A stretch of DNA of 64,000 bases from an uncultured Clostridia bacterium (GCA_934633695.1 CAKTYT010000002.1:62001-126000), one strand, 5' to 3'. Counted from the stretch's first letter, positions 24,673-32,481 are shown. The notes: generated from the sequence alone by a model not told the origin. Numbers and translations: made by a program.

Positions 24673-25427
24673 AAAAATATTTCTATGGTTTTTTTATGGC
24701 ATGGGGAATGTTTCTGGCAATTCCCTGTCCCTTTCCTAAGTGGAGTGAAAACGCAAGGCGGCAAATGCTCTGCTGTCTGCCCGTTATCGGCTGCATTGTC
24801 GGGGGCATATGGGCAGGAGCATGGGTTCTTTTGGGCAAAGCTCACTTCATTCCCGCAGCGGTAAGGGCTGTCGTGCTTGCGGCTCTGCCGTGGTGTTTGA
24901 CCGGATTCATGCACCTTGACGGGTTTATGGATGTTTGCGATGCAGTGCTTTCAAGGCGTGACCTTGAAACCAGACGCAGGATCCTGAAGGATTCGCATTG
25001 CGGAGCGTTTGCAGTTATTTGCACTGCACTGCTGATACTATTCCAATGGAGTCTTTTTTGCTCCGTTGAAGATTGCAGCGGACTTTTGCTTCCGCTTGCA
25101 CTCATCCCGCCCTCCGTGCGATCCGTTTGTGCATTGTCCGTACTCACCTTAAAACCCATGCAGAGCAGTCAATATGCGGAGACAGAACACGATAAAAAAT
25201 CAGTGTTCATCGTTTCCGCAATGCTGGCCGCATTGACGCTGCCTTTGGCCGTTTTTGGCTGCAAGGCAGGTTCTTTTTCACTCGCTCCGCTTATCTCTGT
25301 TCTTGCATGCTCCGCAGCGATATGGCACGGATACAAGCAGCTTGGCGGCATGTCCGGAGATATTTCAGGCTTTGCACTCACGATTGGTGAAGCGGCCGGA
25401 GTTGCTGCTCTGGTGCTTTTGAAGTAG
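24669..25427 (+). CDS. cobS: Adenosylcobinamide-GDP ribazoletransferase (cobalamin synthase)
   Basis: 252 aa integral membrane enzyme joining adenosylcobinamide-GDP with alpha-ribazole (phosphate). Start GTG 24669 overlaps the cobU stop. It shows six or so hydrophobic helices and the CobS signature LTGFMHLDGFMDVCDAVLSRRDLETRRRILKDSHCGAF, including the acidic residues that bind magnesium. The late segment GGMSGDISGFALTIGEAAG is also typical. Normal length. Confidence 0.95.
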   Translation: MKKYFYGFFMAWGMFLAIPCPFPKWSENARRQMLCCLPVIGCIVGGIWAGAWVLLGKAHFIPAAVRAVVLAALPWCLTGFMHLDGFMDVCDAVLSRRDLETRRRILKDSHCGAFAVICTALLILFQWSLFCSVEDCSGLLLPLALIPPSVRSVCALSVLTLKPMQSSQYAETEHDKKSVFIVSAMLAALTLPLAVFGCKAGSFSLAPLISVLACSAAIWHGYKQLGGMSGDISGFALTIGEAAGVAALVLLK

Positions 25428-25438
25428 GAGGTACAAAT

Positions 25439-25843
25439 ATGGAGTTGATAATCGGTGGGGCATACCAGGGTAAGCTCACACATGCCGTTTCGCAGCATTC
25501 GCTTGAACGAGATGAAATGCTTGACCTTGCAGAAATAACCGGGAAAACAGATTTTAGCATAAATTTAAGCAAGATACGGTGTGTTTATCACCTCGAAAGC
25601 TTAACTTACCACGCTGTTAAATCAGGAAGCTGCCAGACAGCTTTCTACTTTATAGATAATTTGATCAAAAGCAGTCCCAAAGTCATCATAATATCGAGAG
25701 AAGTCGGAAGCGGAATTGTCCCCATGGGTAAGGACGAGAGATTGTTCCGTGAATTCCACGGCGAGATACTTTCAAAAATAGCTGCAAGGGCTGATAGAGT
25801 GATGCGGGTTTTCTGCGGAATATGTACCTGTATCAAGGGATGA
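25439..25843 (+). CDS. Short CobU-family protein retaining the EVGxGIVP motif
   Basis: 134 aa. The N-terminus MELIIGGAYQGKLTHA keeps a Walker-A-like GGxxxGK loop. The second half, IIISREVGSGIVPMGKDERLFREFHGEILSKIAARADRVMRVFCGI, matches the C-terminal half of canonical CobU almost position by position. The middle of CobU, including the His guanylylation segment, is missing. It may provide the adenosylcobinamide kinase or a GTP-binding role beside the divergent full-length CobU at 24118. GGAGG is at the right distance. Function is inferred from family and context only. Confidence 0.75.
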   Translation: MELIIGGAYQGKLTHAVSQHSLERDEMLDLAEITGKTDFSINLSKIRCVYHLESLTYHAVKSGSCQTAFYFIDNLIKSSPKVIIISREVGSGIVPMGKDERLFREFHGEILSKIAARADRVMRVFCGICTCIKG

Positions 25844-25858
25844 GTTGAGGAGAGAATA

Positions 25859-26473
25859 ATGCTGTTGACATTAGTCAGGCACGGGGAGACACTGTGCACA
25901 AGGCGGAGACTGTACAGCGGAGCGTCGGACGTACCGCTGATACTTTCAAGTTTTTCAAAGCTTTTGCAATACAGAGGAAAAAATCTGTATCCGCTTGCAG
26001 ACCATTACTACACGAGCGGAATGAAGCGGACGGAACAAACTCTTTGGGCGATTTACGGCAATGTTGCGCACGATAACATACCTGCCCTTGCGGAAATGAA
26101 CTTCGGTGAGTTTGAGGGAAAAAGCTATGATGAGCTGAGATACAATCCGAATTACATTAAATGGATCACCGGTGATAACGAAAAGAATGTATGTCCCGGC
26201 GGAGAAAGCGGAGAGCAGGTCACGCTTCGCTCCATGGCAGCACTTGAAAAAATCATTGCAAGTAATGTCGATTCAGTTGTTGTTACTCATGGCGGAATCA
26301 TCGGTGGAGCGATGAACTGCTTTTTCCCGAATAAGAACGGCAGATTCGAATATACACCGAAACCCGGTTCCGGCTTTACGATTGAATTTGCAGACGGCAA
26401 ACCCCTGCGGTACAGAAAGATTCCGACAGCTGAGCTCAATTGGGTTTATGCGGAAAAAATGCAAAATAATTAA
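25859..26473 (+). CDS. cobC: Histidine phosphatase, probable alpha-ribazole phosphatase
   Basis: 204 aa of the phosphoglycerate-mutase-like superfamily. It has LVRHGET at the N-terminus (phosphohistidine), the arginine in SGMKRTEQT, EMNFGEFEGKSYDEL and the second His in VVVTHGGIIGG. As the last gene of the cob run, it most likely removes the phosphate from alpha-ribazole phosphate or adenosylcobalamin phosphate. Histidine phosphatases are broad, so the assignment leans on the context. A GAGGAGA ribosome site precedes the ATG. Confidence 0.85.
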   Translation: MLLTLVRHGETLCTRRRLYSGASDVPLILSSFSKLLQYRGKNLYPLADHYYTSGMKRTEQTLWAIYGNVAHDNIPALAEMNFGEFEGKSYDELRYNPNYIKWITGDNEKNVCPGGESGEQVTLRSMAALEKIIASNVDSVVVTHGGIIGGAMNCFFPNKNGRFEYTPKPGSGFTIEFADGKPLRYRKIPTAELNWVYAEKMQNN

Positions 26474-26478
26474 AAAAG

Positions 26479-26658
26479 GACTTTGATCCTGAGGGCATTG
26501 AAATATCCGGAGGTGAGGCTCAGAAGATTGCACTTGCGAGAGCTTTATATAAGAATGCTCCGTTCATCGTACTTGACGAACCCACCGCTGCATTGGACCC
26601 TGTCTCGGAATACGAAGTGTTTGTCAGATTCAGCAAGATAGCTGAAAAGGCTTCCTGA
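26479..26658 (+). pseudogene. Fragment of an ABC transporter ATPase
   Basis: About 60 codons, open from just after the cobC stop, encode EISGGEAQKIALARALY (ABC signature) and FIVLDEPTAALDPVSEYEVF (Walker B and D-loop), then stop. The Walker A half and membrane part are absent and no start codon or ribosome site is present. It is a remnant of an exporter-type ATPase left at a deletion junction. Confidence 0.85.
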
Positions 26659-26716
26659 AGAAAGCAAAAAACGAGTGGGATTAACGAAGATATATATTCA
26701 GATGTGAGGAATCTGC

Positions 26717-26745
26717 TTGCATCTGAATGAAATTAATGTTATAAT
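26717..26745 (+). promoter_or_regulatory. Promoter upstream of secG
   Basis: TTGCAT (26717-26722) and TATAAT (26740-26745) with a 17-bp spacer. Transcription would start near 26752, giving a leader of about 110 nt. Confidence 0.65.
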
Positions 26746-26751
26746 GACAAG

Positions 26752-26862
26752 TGCAATTGAATTTGAACAGGGCAGGTTAGAAGCAGTTCGGCTCGGTATG
26801 CTGGGGGTACTTTCCCACAGGGGAGCAGGGCTTTGTCCGACGCCCGGAAAGGAATAAAGATT
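26752..26862 (+). promoter_or_regulatory. Probably structured leader of secG
   Basis: A GC-rich stretch with several short complementary arms, for example CTGGGGG with CCCACAG, TGCT with AGCA, and GGGC with GCCC. I do not recognise a known riboswitch or RNA family in it. Confidence 0.35.
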
Positions 26863-27126
26863 ATGCAAGCTGTAACTCTTATTGTCAACGTCCTTATGCT
26901 CGTTGTAGCCGCCCTGCTCGTATGGGTCATCTTGTCACAGGATGCAAAAAACGCCGGTCTCGGCAGTGCATTCGGCAATGATACCACTGCACTTGGCCAG
27001 GCACGCAATGCAAAGGCAAGCAAAGAAGCCAAAAAGCAGAAGCTGACTGTTATCCTTGCTATCGTACTCGGCGTACTTGCATTGATTCTGCTGGTTTTGC
27101 CCGGTATCGAAAAACTGATGAAGTAA
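26863..27126 (+). CDS. secG: Protein-export membrane protein SecG
   Basis: 87 aa with two transmembrane helices (about 3-24 and 62-83) joined by a loop with the SecG-typical GLGSAFG stretch and a basic segment. The ATG at 26863 follows GGAAAGGA; an in-frame ATG at 26833 has no ribosome site. SecG assists SecYE in protein export. It is followed by smpB and ssrA. The rnr gene that usually sits between secG and smpB in Clostridia and Bacilli is absent. Confidence 0.9.
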   Translation: MQAVTLIVNVLMLVVAALLVWVILSQDAKNAGLGSAFGNDTTALGQARNAKASKEAKKQKLTVILAIVLGVLALILLVLPGIEKLMK

Positions 27127-27152
27127 TATCTTGTTGATTGATTTGGCAAGTG

Positions 27153-27188
27153 ACGCAGCATCTGCATGTGTTGCGGGTGCTGCGTTTT
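27153..27188 (+). terminator. Terminator between secG and smpB
   Basis: ACGCAGCA (27153-27160) pairs with TGCTGCGT (27178-27185), followed by TTTT. It may be partly read through into smpB, which has no obvious promoter of its own. Confidence 0.7.
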
Positions 27189-27215
27189 CCTTAAAAACTG
27201 CTGTCTGAGGGAGTT

Positions 27216-27680
27216 ATGCCTGTAAAAAACGGTGTAAAATTGTTGACGGAAAACCGTAAGGCTCGTCATGAATACTTTGTTGAAAGCACATACGAATGCG
27301 GCATTGCTTTGGTGGGTACCGAGGTCAAGAGCATTCGCATGGGTAAGGTCAACATAAAGGACTCCTACGCCAAGGTCAAGGATGGCGAGGTGTTCGTTGT
27401 CGGTATGCATGTCAGCCCCTATGAAAAGGGCAATATTTTCAACCGCGATCCGTTCAGGGACAGAAAGCTGCTGCTGCATAAACGAGAGATCCGCAAGCTG
27501 AATGCACTTTCACAGGCAGATGGGTACAGCCTTATTCCCTTGAAGCTGTATCTTAAGGACGGCAAGGTGAAACTCGAGCTTGCCGTTGCAAAGGGTAAGA
27601 AACTCTACGATAAACGGCACGATATCGCAGAGAGGGATGCAAAGCGTGCAATGGACCGCAGGAACAGCGACATCTACTGA
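27216..27680 (+). CDS. smpB: SsrA-binding protein SmpB
   Basis: 154 aa, usual length. It binds tmRNA and fits it into stalled ribosomes during trans-translation. Conserved blocks: NRKARHEYFVESTYECGIALVGTEVKSIRMGKVNIKDSYAKV, HVSPYEKGNIFNRDPFRDRKLLLHKREI and the basic tail KLYDKRHDIAERDAKRAM. It lies 26 bp before tmRNA, the classical pairing. The ribosome site is GAGGGAG. Confidence 0.97.
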   Translation: MPVKNGVKLLTENRKARHEYFVESTYECGIALVGTEVKSIRMGKVNIKDSYAKVKDGEVFVVGMHVSPYEKGNIFNRDPFRDRKLLLHKREIRKLNALSQADGYSLIPLKLYLKDGKVKLELAVAKGKKLYDKRHDIAERDAKRAMDRRNSDIY

Positions 27681-27706
27681 TTCGCTCACTCTGCAAACAA
27701 ATTTAC

Positions 27707-28061
27707 GGGGGCGTACATGGTTTCGACGGGGATTGTGGATGCCGGATAAGCGAGTCGAAGCCCCGAGCTTCGTTAAAAGCGGGAAATCTTAAAAAATAAA
27801 CGACGAATATAACTTCGTACCCGCTGCTGCTTAATTAGCACAGCTGTCCGCCCGCAGTTGCCCACGACTGCGGATACGGGCATCATCAATGTGGGGAACC
27901 AACCGGAGAGTGTCTCGTCTCCGGCGGGATTAAGAGGCTACTGAGCTTGCAACCCCGTTGGTGGGGGTGCCGGTGAGGGAATGTCAAATCGCCAACTACG
28001 CTCGTAGAAAGTCTTGCAGACTGGTTTTCGGACAGGGGTTCGACTCCCCTCGCCTCCACCA
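27707..28061 (+). ncRNA. ssrA: Transfer-messenger RNA (tmRNA)
   Basis: About 355 nt, one-piece form. The 5' end GGGGGCGTACATGGTTTCGA and the 3' end GGTTCGACTCCCCTCGCCTCCACCA form the tRNA-like acceptor and T arm; the CCA is encoded. The mRNA-like part encodes the tag NDEYNFVPAAA followed by TAA (27799-27834). The triplet just before AAC, where translation should resume, reads ATA (27796-27798) rather than the more usual GCN. Four pseudoknot-type regions are plausible. It acts with SmpB to release stalled ribosomes and tag the peptide for proteolysis. Confidence 0.97.
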
Positions 28062-28107
28062 TTTTATTTTTATAATATTCAACATTCGACTACAGAAGGC
28101 CTATTTA

Positions 28108-28512
28108 ATGGAGTTATCTGATTTTTCCAAGGTAAATGAATCGGAATTGTCCGACGAACAAACGAAATTGGATGCGGTATGGGATTTATGGGCAGGAGGC
28201 AATGCCGTCTCCCCCTATGAAGAGTTGATGACCTACCAGAGTGAAGTCAATAACGGCGGACATGACCAATATTTTTCCAATCTGGAAAGTTCAGGCGACT
28301 TGGAAAAAGAAATGAAAGTCTTGGAATCCGTCTTGTCGACAACATTGAATGATAATTTGCAGAAAGCACACAAAGCATACCTGATGCTTTGCGAAAACGA
28401 AGATGACGAAGAATCCCAGTTACTGCTCGAACAGTGCGATGATGTATTCTTCGAAAACCAGGACGATGTCAATAGTGTCCTAATAAAGTACGCTGCAAAA
28501 ATTGGACTGTAA
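28108..28512 (+). CDS. DUF4375 (DMP19-like) protein
   Basis: 134 aa acidic soluble protein. The motif YQSEVNNGGHDQYFSN is the hallmark of the DMP19/DUF4375 family, followed by helices with a conserved YLMLCENEDDEESQLLLEQCDD region. DUF4375 proteins are common in Gram-positive and Gram-negative genomes, often next to toxin or immunity genes; no function is proven for most. The start is the first ATG after tmRNA, with AAGG upstream. A frameshifted acetyltransferase follows immediately. Confidence 0.8.
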   Translation: MELSDFSKVNESELSDEQTKLDAVWDLWAGGNAVSPYEELMTYQSEVNNGGHDQYFSNLESSGDLEKEMKVLESVLSTTLNDNLQKAHKAYLMLCENEDDEESQLLLEQCDDVFFENQDDVNSVLIKYAAKIGL

Positions 28513-28515
28513 ATC

Positions 28516-29023
28516 ATGAGCGAACATACTCATGTCCGAAGGGCAAAGCCCGGGGACGAGAAAATTCTTGCATACATTCAGACTGAAAGTTGGAAGGATG
28601 CCTTTAAGGGAATAATACCTGACGGCATCCTTTTAAGTTGCACTGAAGTTGAACGTGCCATTGAGATGTACAGAAAACTCCTGGCAGAAAATAAGGGAAA
28701 TGGATACATTTTGGAATTGAACGGACCCCCCATTGCATTGCGTGGTGGGATGCTGCCAGAGAAAAGGATATAGTTGGGGTTGCCGAGTTGATCTGCATCC
28801 ATTCACTCAAGGATAACCGACGCAAAGGTTACGGCAGAATAATGATGAGGCGAATACTTGATGATATTGAACAGGCCGGATATTCAGAGCTGATATTATG
28901 GGTATTTGACAGCAACATGAGTGCGATCAGGTTCTATGAGGCTCACAGCTTTGCTGCAAGCGGAAGAAAGCAGCCCGCCTTTGGTGCGAGAAGAGATGTA
29001 TGTCAAATCCATAATGGGATGAT
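28516..29023 (+). pseudogene. GNAT acetyltransferase broken by two frameshifts
   Basis: The gene starts MSEHTHVRRAKPGDEKILAYIQ but frame one ends after LNGPPIALRGG. A C6 run (28726-28731) is one base short: adding one C gives GPPHCIAWWDAAREKDIVGVAELICIHSL, the normal continuation of this family, including the RRKGYGRIMM acetyl-CoA loop. Near 28988 a second shift (one extra base) separates PAFGA from EEMYVKSIMG-stop. Repairing both gives a protein of about 169 aa with a complete GNAT fold. As it stands it is inactive, unless the C run varies between cells; the second lesion argues for decay. Confidence 0.85.
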
Positions 29024-29299
29024 AGGTCATAAAGATCTGTTTCGACAAACTTGCCGACATAAGGAAATGGACATGGCAAAGGCTGTTACCGCCACAACCT
29101 TCTGCGAAAATGATGAAAAGGCATTGCTCAGCGTGCATTTTGTATGAAGCTCAGTTTTCGTGAGGGTACACCTGTCGTAGAGTTCGGATATCCAAATCAG
29201 GCTTTTATTTTGCCTGCGGAAAAATAGACCGGAAGAGCGTCGTTTCCCGATGAGCCAATCACGCCCGCTCCTCCATACCGCTGGCATCAATTCAGTGAA
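29024..29299. other. Gene-free stretch after the GNAT pseudogene
   Basis: No gene-quality frame. A 26-codon frame at 29068-29148 has no ribosome site or recognisable similarity. Nothing else was identified. Confidence 0.5.
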
Positions 29300-29635
29300 T
29301 TATTTTCTTGTTTTTTTGCAGTATTTGCAGCGTCTGGGAGGAACGAATCCATTCTCCTCAATTTTTTTCTGAAAATCCGCATAGTAAGTGAATTTTCTGC
29401 CGCACACACAGCAGGTAAGCTCCTTATCGACGTACTTTTTCTCGGTGGAAACGTTGACTCCGGGTTTTGCCTTCGTCCTTCTTGTGACCTTTGTCCCAAC
29501 TTTGACCTCGCGGATCGTCGAGCGGACGATGAACGAGCTGCCCACCATCTTTTCTTCGCAGAAACGCTGCTCCATCTCCACAATTCTCTCCTCTCTGATC
29601 TCAAAATCGTCCTCGTGATACTTTGCGTAACCCAT
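29300..29635 (-). CDS. Zinc-ribbon protein (zf-trcl type)
   Basis: 111 aa. The C-terminal half has a four-cysteine zinc ribbon: CCVCGRKFTYYADFQKKIEENGFVPPRRCKYC, with the KFTYYADFQKKxEENGFxPPxRC spacing of the zf-trcl family. The N-terminal half is charged. Such proteins are small cytoplasmic zinc-binding proteins of unknown role. The start has AAGGAG eight bases upstream. A large tandem-repeat array begins about 70 bp upstream of its start codon, and a perfect 15-bp palindrome lies at 29689-29703. Confidence 0.8.
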   Translation of the reverse strand: MGYAKYHEDDFEIREERIVEMEQRFCEEKMVGSSFIVRSTIREVKVGTKVTRRTKAKPGVNVSTEKKYVDKELTCCVCGRKFTYYADFQKKIEENGFVPPRRCKYCKKTRK

Positions 29636-29688
29636 AGTTTTTCTCCTTTTTTGTTTTTCTTTGCGTGTTTACCTGCAAAAACAGCAGT

Positions 29689-29703
29689 GCCTGTCGGACA
29701 GGC
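29689..29703. promoter_or_regulatory. Perfect palindrome upstream of the zinc-ribbon gene
   Basis: GCCTGTC-G-GACAGGC with 7-bp arms, 53 bp upstream of the start codon, at the edge of the repeat array. Operator or hairpin. Confidence 0.4.
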
Positions 29704-29704
29704 T

Positions 29705-30712
29705 TGCCTTGCAACTTATCCCGTTTCAGCTCCCCATTTTTTGCTATTTCTGAGTGGAATAGATAGGCTGCACTTGAAGTGTTGTACCGCTGTACCCTTG
29801 CAACCTATCCCGTCTCAAGGTTCGCTTTTTGGGCTATTTCTGAACGGAATAGATGGGCTGTACTTGCAGTGTTGCACTGCTGTACCCTTGCAACCTATCC
29901 CGCTTTAGCTCCCCACTTTTTTGTGGGACGGCCGAACGGAATAGATAGGCTGCACTTGCTGTTGTACTGCTGTACCCTTGCAACCTATCCCGCTTCAGCC
30001 AAGGATTTTTTGTGGGACGGCCGAACGGAATAGATAGGCTGTGCTTGCACTGTTGCACTGCTGTACCCTTGCAACCTATCCCGCTTCAGCCAAGGATTTT
30101 TTGTGGCTATTTCTGGGCGGAATAGATAGGCTGTGCTTGCACTGTTGCACTGCTGTACCCTTGCAACCTATCCCGCTTCAGCCAAGGATTTTTTGTGGCT
30201 ATTTCTGGGCGGAATAGATAGGCTGCACTTGCACCGTTGTACCGCTGTACCCTTGCAACCTATCCCGCTTTAGCCATGCATTTTTTGTGGCTATTTCTGG
30301 GCGGAATAGATAGGCTGCACTTGCAGGGCTGCACTGTTGTACCCTTGCAACCTACCCCGCTCCAGTTGCACGTTTTTTGGGCTATTTCTGGACGGAATAG
30401 ATAGGCTGCACTTGCAGGGCTGCACTGTTGTACCCTTGCAACCTACCCCGCTCCAGTTGCACGTTTTTTGTGGGACGGCTGAATGGAATAGATAGGCTGC
30501 ACTTGCACCGTTGTACCGCTGTACCCTTGCAACCTATCCCGCTTTAGCTCCCCACTTTTTTGTGGGACGGCCGAACGGAATAGATAGACTGCACTTGCTG
30601 TTGTACTGCTGTACCCTTGCAACCTATCCCGCTTCAGCCAAGGATTTTTTGTGGGACGGCCGAACGGAATAGATAGGCTGTGCTTGCAACCTATCCTGCT
30701 TTAACAAGTCAC
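29705..30712. repeat. Array of about eleven 91-bp tandem repeats
   Basis: The landmark GGAATAGATAGG (with small changes) occurs at 29756, 29846, 29938, 30027, 30119, 30211, 30303, 30394, 30485, 30577 and 30666, so units are 89-92 bp. Each unit has CTGTACCCTTGCAACCTATC, a variable middle of two main types (TGTGGGACGGCCGAAC or TGTGGCTATTTCTGGGC) and the landmark. CCTATC and GATAGG are complementary and can close a stem in every unit. Unit lengths are not multiples of three, and no conserved frame runs through, so it is non-coding. The last unit is shortened by a deletion between two CTTGCA copies. The copies differ by a few bases, and mosaic variants recur, indicating unequal exchange. Confidence 0.93.
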
Positions 30713-30831
30713 TTTTACTGTTTATTGAAGAAATAAATTGTCGATTTTTGCTGTCTAACAATTTGAAACTGTCGATTTTGATAAACAGGATTTATGGAGA
30801 TGCTTTCGTTCGTCAATATAATAAAAGTCAA

Positions 30832-30865
30832 CAAAAAAAAGCTCCATGCCAAATTTGCATGGAGC
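30832..30865 (-). terminator. Terminator of the coiled-coil/hydrolase gene
   Basis: GCTCCATGC pairs with GCATGGAGC (30841-30865). On the minus strand a run of eight T follows. Confidence 0.9.
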
Positions 30866-30876
30866 CCTCTATTCGG

Positions 30877-32481
30877 TTAATCTAACTCATAGCCTGCCGG
30901 AATGAAGTCACGAATGAGCTCGCAGACCCTATCCGGTCGTTCCTCATGGGGCAGGTGTCCGGAATTGCGAATGAGCTCAAACCTTGCATTTTTAAGCACG
31001 GCAAGGTAGATATCCTTTCGTTCAAGCGAATGCCACCTGTCCCCATCACCCCAAAGGACGAGTACTTCATGGTTAATCTCGCGAAGGAGCGTGAGGACAT
31101 CCTCTTCGTCAAACGCATTAACTGTCCTTCTGACACTGTAACGAACATCGCTGCTTATAAACGGCATCGAATACTGCTCGATATCATGCTCTTTAATTGC
31201 GGTGTGGTCAAATACACACTCATCGAGCAAAGCCGCAACGCTCTTCTGTGAAAAAACTCGTCCTGCAAACACGCCGAGGAGGCCGCTCTCAAGCATGCGG
31301 ACGGACAGAGGCATGTCGGACGTAATACCGCCCGGCGAAATAAGGACGATCTTATCAACACGCTCCGGATGGAGCTTTGCAAGGCTGAGAACATAACCTG
31401 CCCCCATTGAAAAGCCTGCGAAATGAGCAGTTTCAATTCCGATTGCATCCATGAACCTTGCAAGGCTCTCTCCATGGTCTTCAATCGAAAAATCGAAGAA
31501 ATCCGGCCGCTGCGAGTAGCCGTGACCGGCAAGATCAAGCAGAATAACTCTGTAACTCCTTGCAAGTTTCTCAAATACTTTGTTAAATGTATAGAGCGAC
31601 TGACCAGCACTGTGAACGAGGATTATCGGCTCACCTTTGCCCATTTCCATATAGTGAAAACGTGCCGTTTCGTATTTTGTAACAATGCTGCGTGCATTCT
31701 TTTTTAGGTTTACAACGTCGTTTTCCGCAGATGCAATATCTGCTGTCAGCTTTTCAAGCCTCTCCTTGGCCGACTTTTGCCTTTCGGTCAGCTTTTTCAG
31801 CTTTTCCTCAAGCACATTACATGCGGTCGATGCCGATTGCAGTGAAGCGGAGGCCAGTTTCATCTTTTCATTTGCCGAGTCATATTCTGAGCGAATGGAT
31901 TTAAATTCTGTTTCCGAAACGCTCAGCCTTGCCTTTGCAGCGTCTGAAAGCTCACGCTTTTCATCAAGTTTTTCGCCTGCTGCTCTGACATCACTTTCAA
32001 GCCGGGCCTTTTGATCGGCAGACGGAGCCTCACTTGCAGCTGTTGCGGCTTTCAGAATCTGTTCAGCTTTCTTTTTCTCGTCTTCTGCACTGCGTACTGC
32101 GGCGAAAGCACTGCTGTATTCCGTTTTTTTAAGGGCATAATCTGCTTTCGACTTGTCAAAACGGAACTTTACCTCGTTAAAGCTCGGTTCAATCTCCTTT
32201 TTTTCTTTTTCTGACTTATTCAATTCACGTCGGGCATTCTCCGAATCCTTGAGCAGCTTTGCGACGGCATCGCTTGCAGCCCTGTACGCCTTTTCTGCGT
32301 TTGTTTTTGCCTGACTCAGTTCCTTTGTCTTCCTCTGTGCAGACTCAACTGCACTGCTGTCTTTATTTACTGCCTTAACTTCACTCTTCCTTGCCGGAAG
32401 CTCACCGGGAAGCGTTACCTCAACATACTCTCCGGTGTGTTTTGAATTAATAAATTTTTTTATCTCTAATGAAATACCCAC
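30877..32481 (-). CDS. Coiled-coil protein fused to an alpha/beta hydrolase
   Basis: 534 aa from a GTG (GGAGGGG seven bases upstream). Residues about 40-265 are a long Lys/Glu/Ala heptad region (AQRKTKELSQAKTNAEKAY, NARRELNKSEKEKKE, KLTERQKSAKERLEKLT), a strongly predicted coiled coil with no export signal. Residues 275-534 form a complete alpha/beta hydrolase: GEPIILVHSAGQS, DLAGHGYSQRP, nucleophile Ser in AGFSMGAGY, acid in LVLWGDGDRW, His in RNSGHLPHEE. Hydrolases of this type are normally stand-alone, so the coiled coil probably makes it oligomerise or tethers it. Substrate unknown. Confidence 0.85.
   Translation of the reverse strand: MGISLEIKKFINSKHTGEYVEVTLPGELPARKSEVKAVNKDSSAVESAQRKTKELSQAKTNAEKAYRAASDAVAKLLKDSENARRELNKSEKEKKEIEPSFNEVKFRFDKSKADYALKKTEYSSAFAAVRSAEDEKKKAEQILKAATAASEAPSADQKARLESDVRAAGEKLDEKRELSDAAKARLSVSETEFKSIRSEYDSANEKMKLASASLQSASTACNVLEEKLKKLTERQKSAKERLEKLTADIASAENDVVNLKKNARSIVTKYETARFHYMEMGKGEPIILVHSAGQSLYTFNKVFEKLARSYRVILLDLAGHGYSQRPDFFDFSIEDHGESLARFMDAIGIETAHFAGFSMGAGYVLSLAKLHPERVDKIVLISPGGITSDMPLSVRMLESGLLGVFAGRVFSQKSVAALLDECVFDHTAIKEHDIEQYSMPFISSDVRYSVRRTVNAFDEEDVLTLLREINHEVLVLWGDGDRWHSLERKDIYLAVLKNARFELIRNSGHLPHEERPDRVCELIRDFIPAGYELD

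Noticed and set aside
26752..26862. Small SRP RNA candidate before secG
   Set aside because: The SRP core (GGAAGCAGC type tetraloop region) is not present in the right arrangement.
29068..29148. Small 26-codon frame after the GNAT pseudogene
   Set aside because: No ribosome site, no similarity, probably chance.
29615..30033. Two overlapping open frames in the repeat array encoding Cys/Leu-rich repeats (CCTVATYP-like)
   Set aside because: Unit lengths of 89-92 bp break any common frame, no ribosome site is present, and the frames end at random. The region is non-coding repeat.
29704..30712. CRISPR array
   Set aside because: The repeats are adjacent 91-bp units without unique spacers, and no cas gene is in the window.
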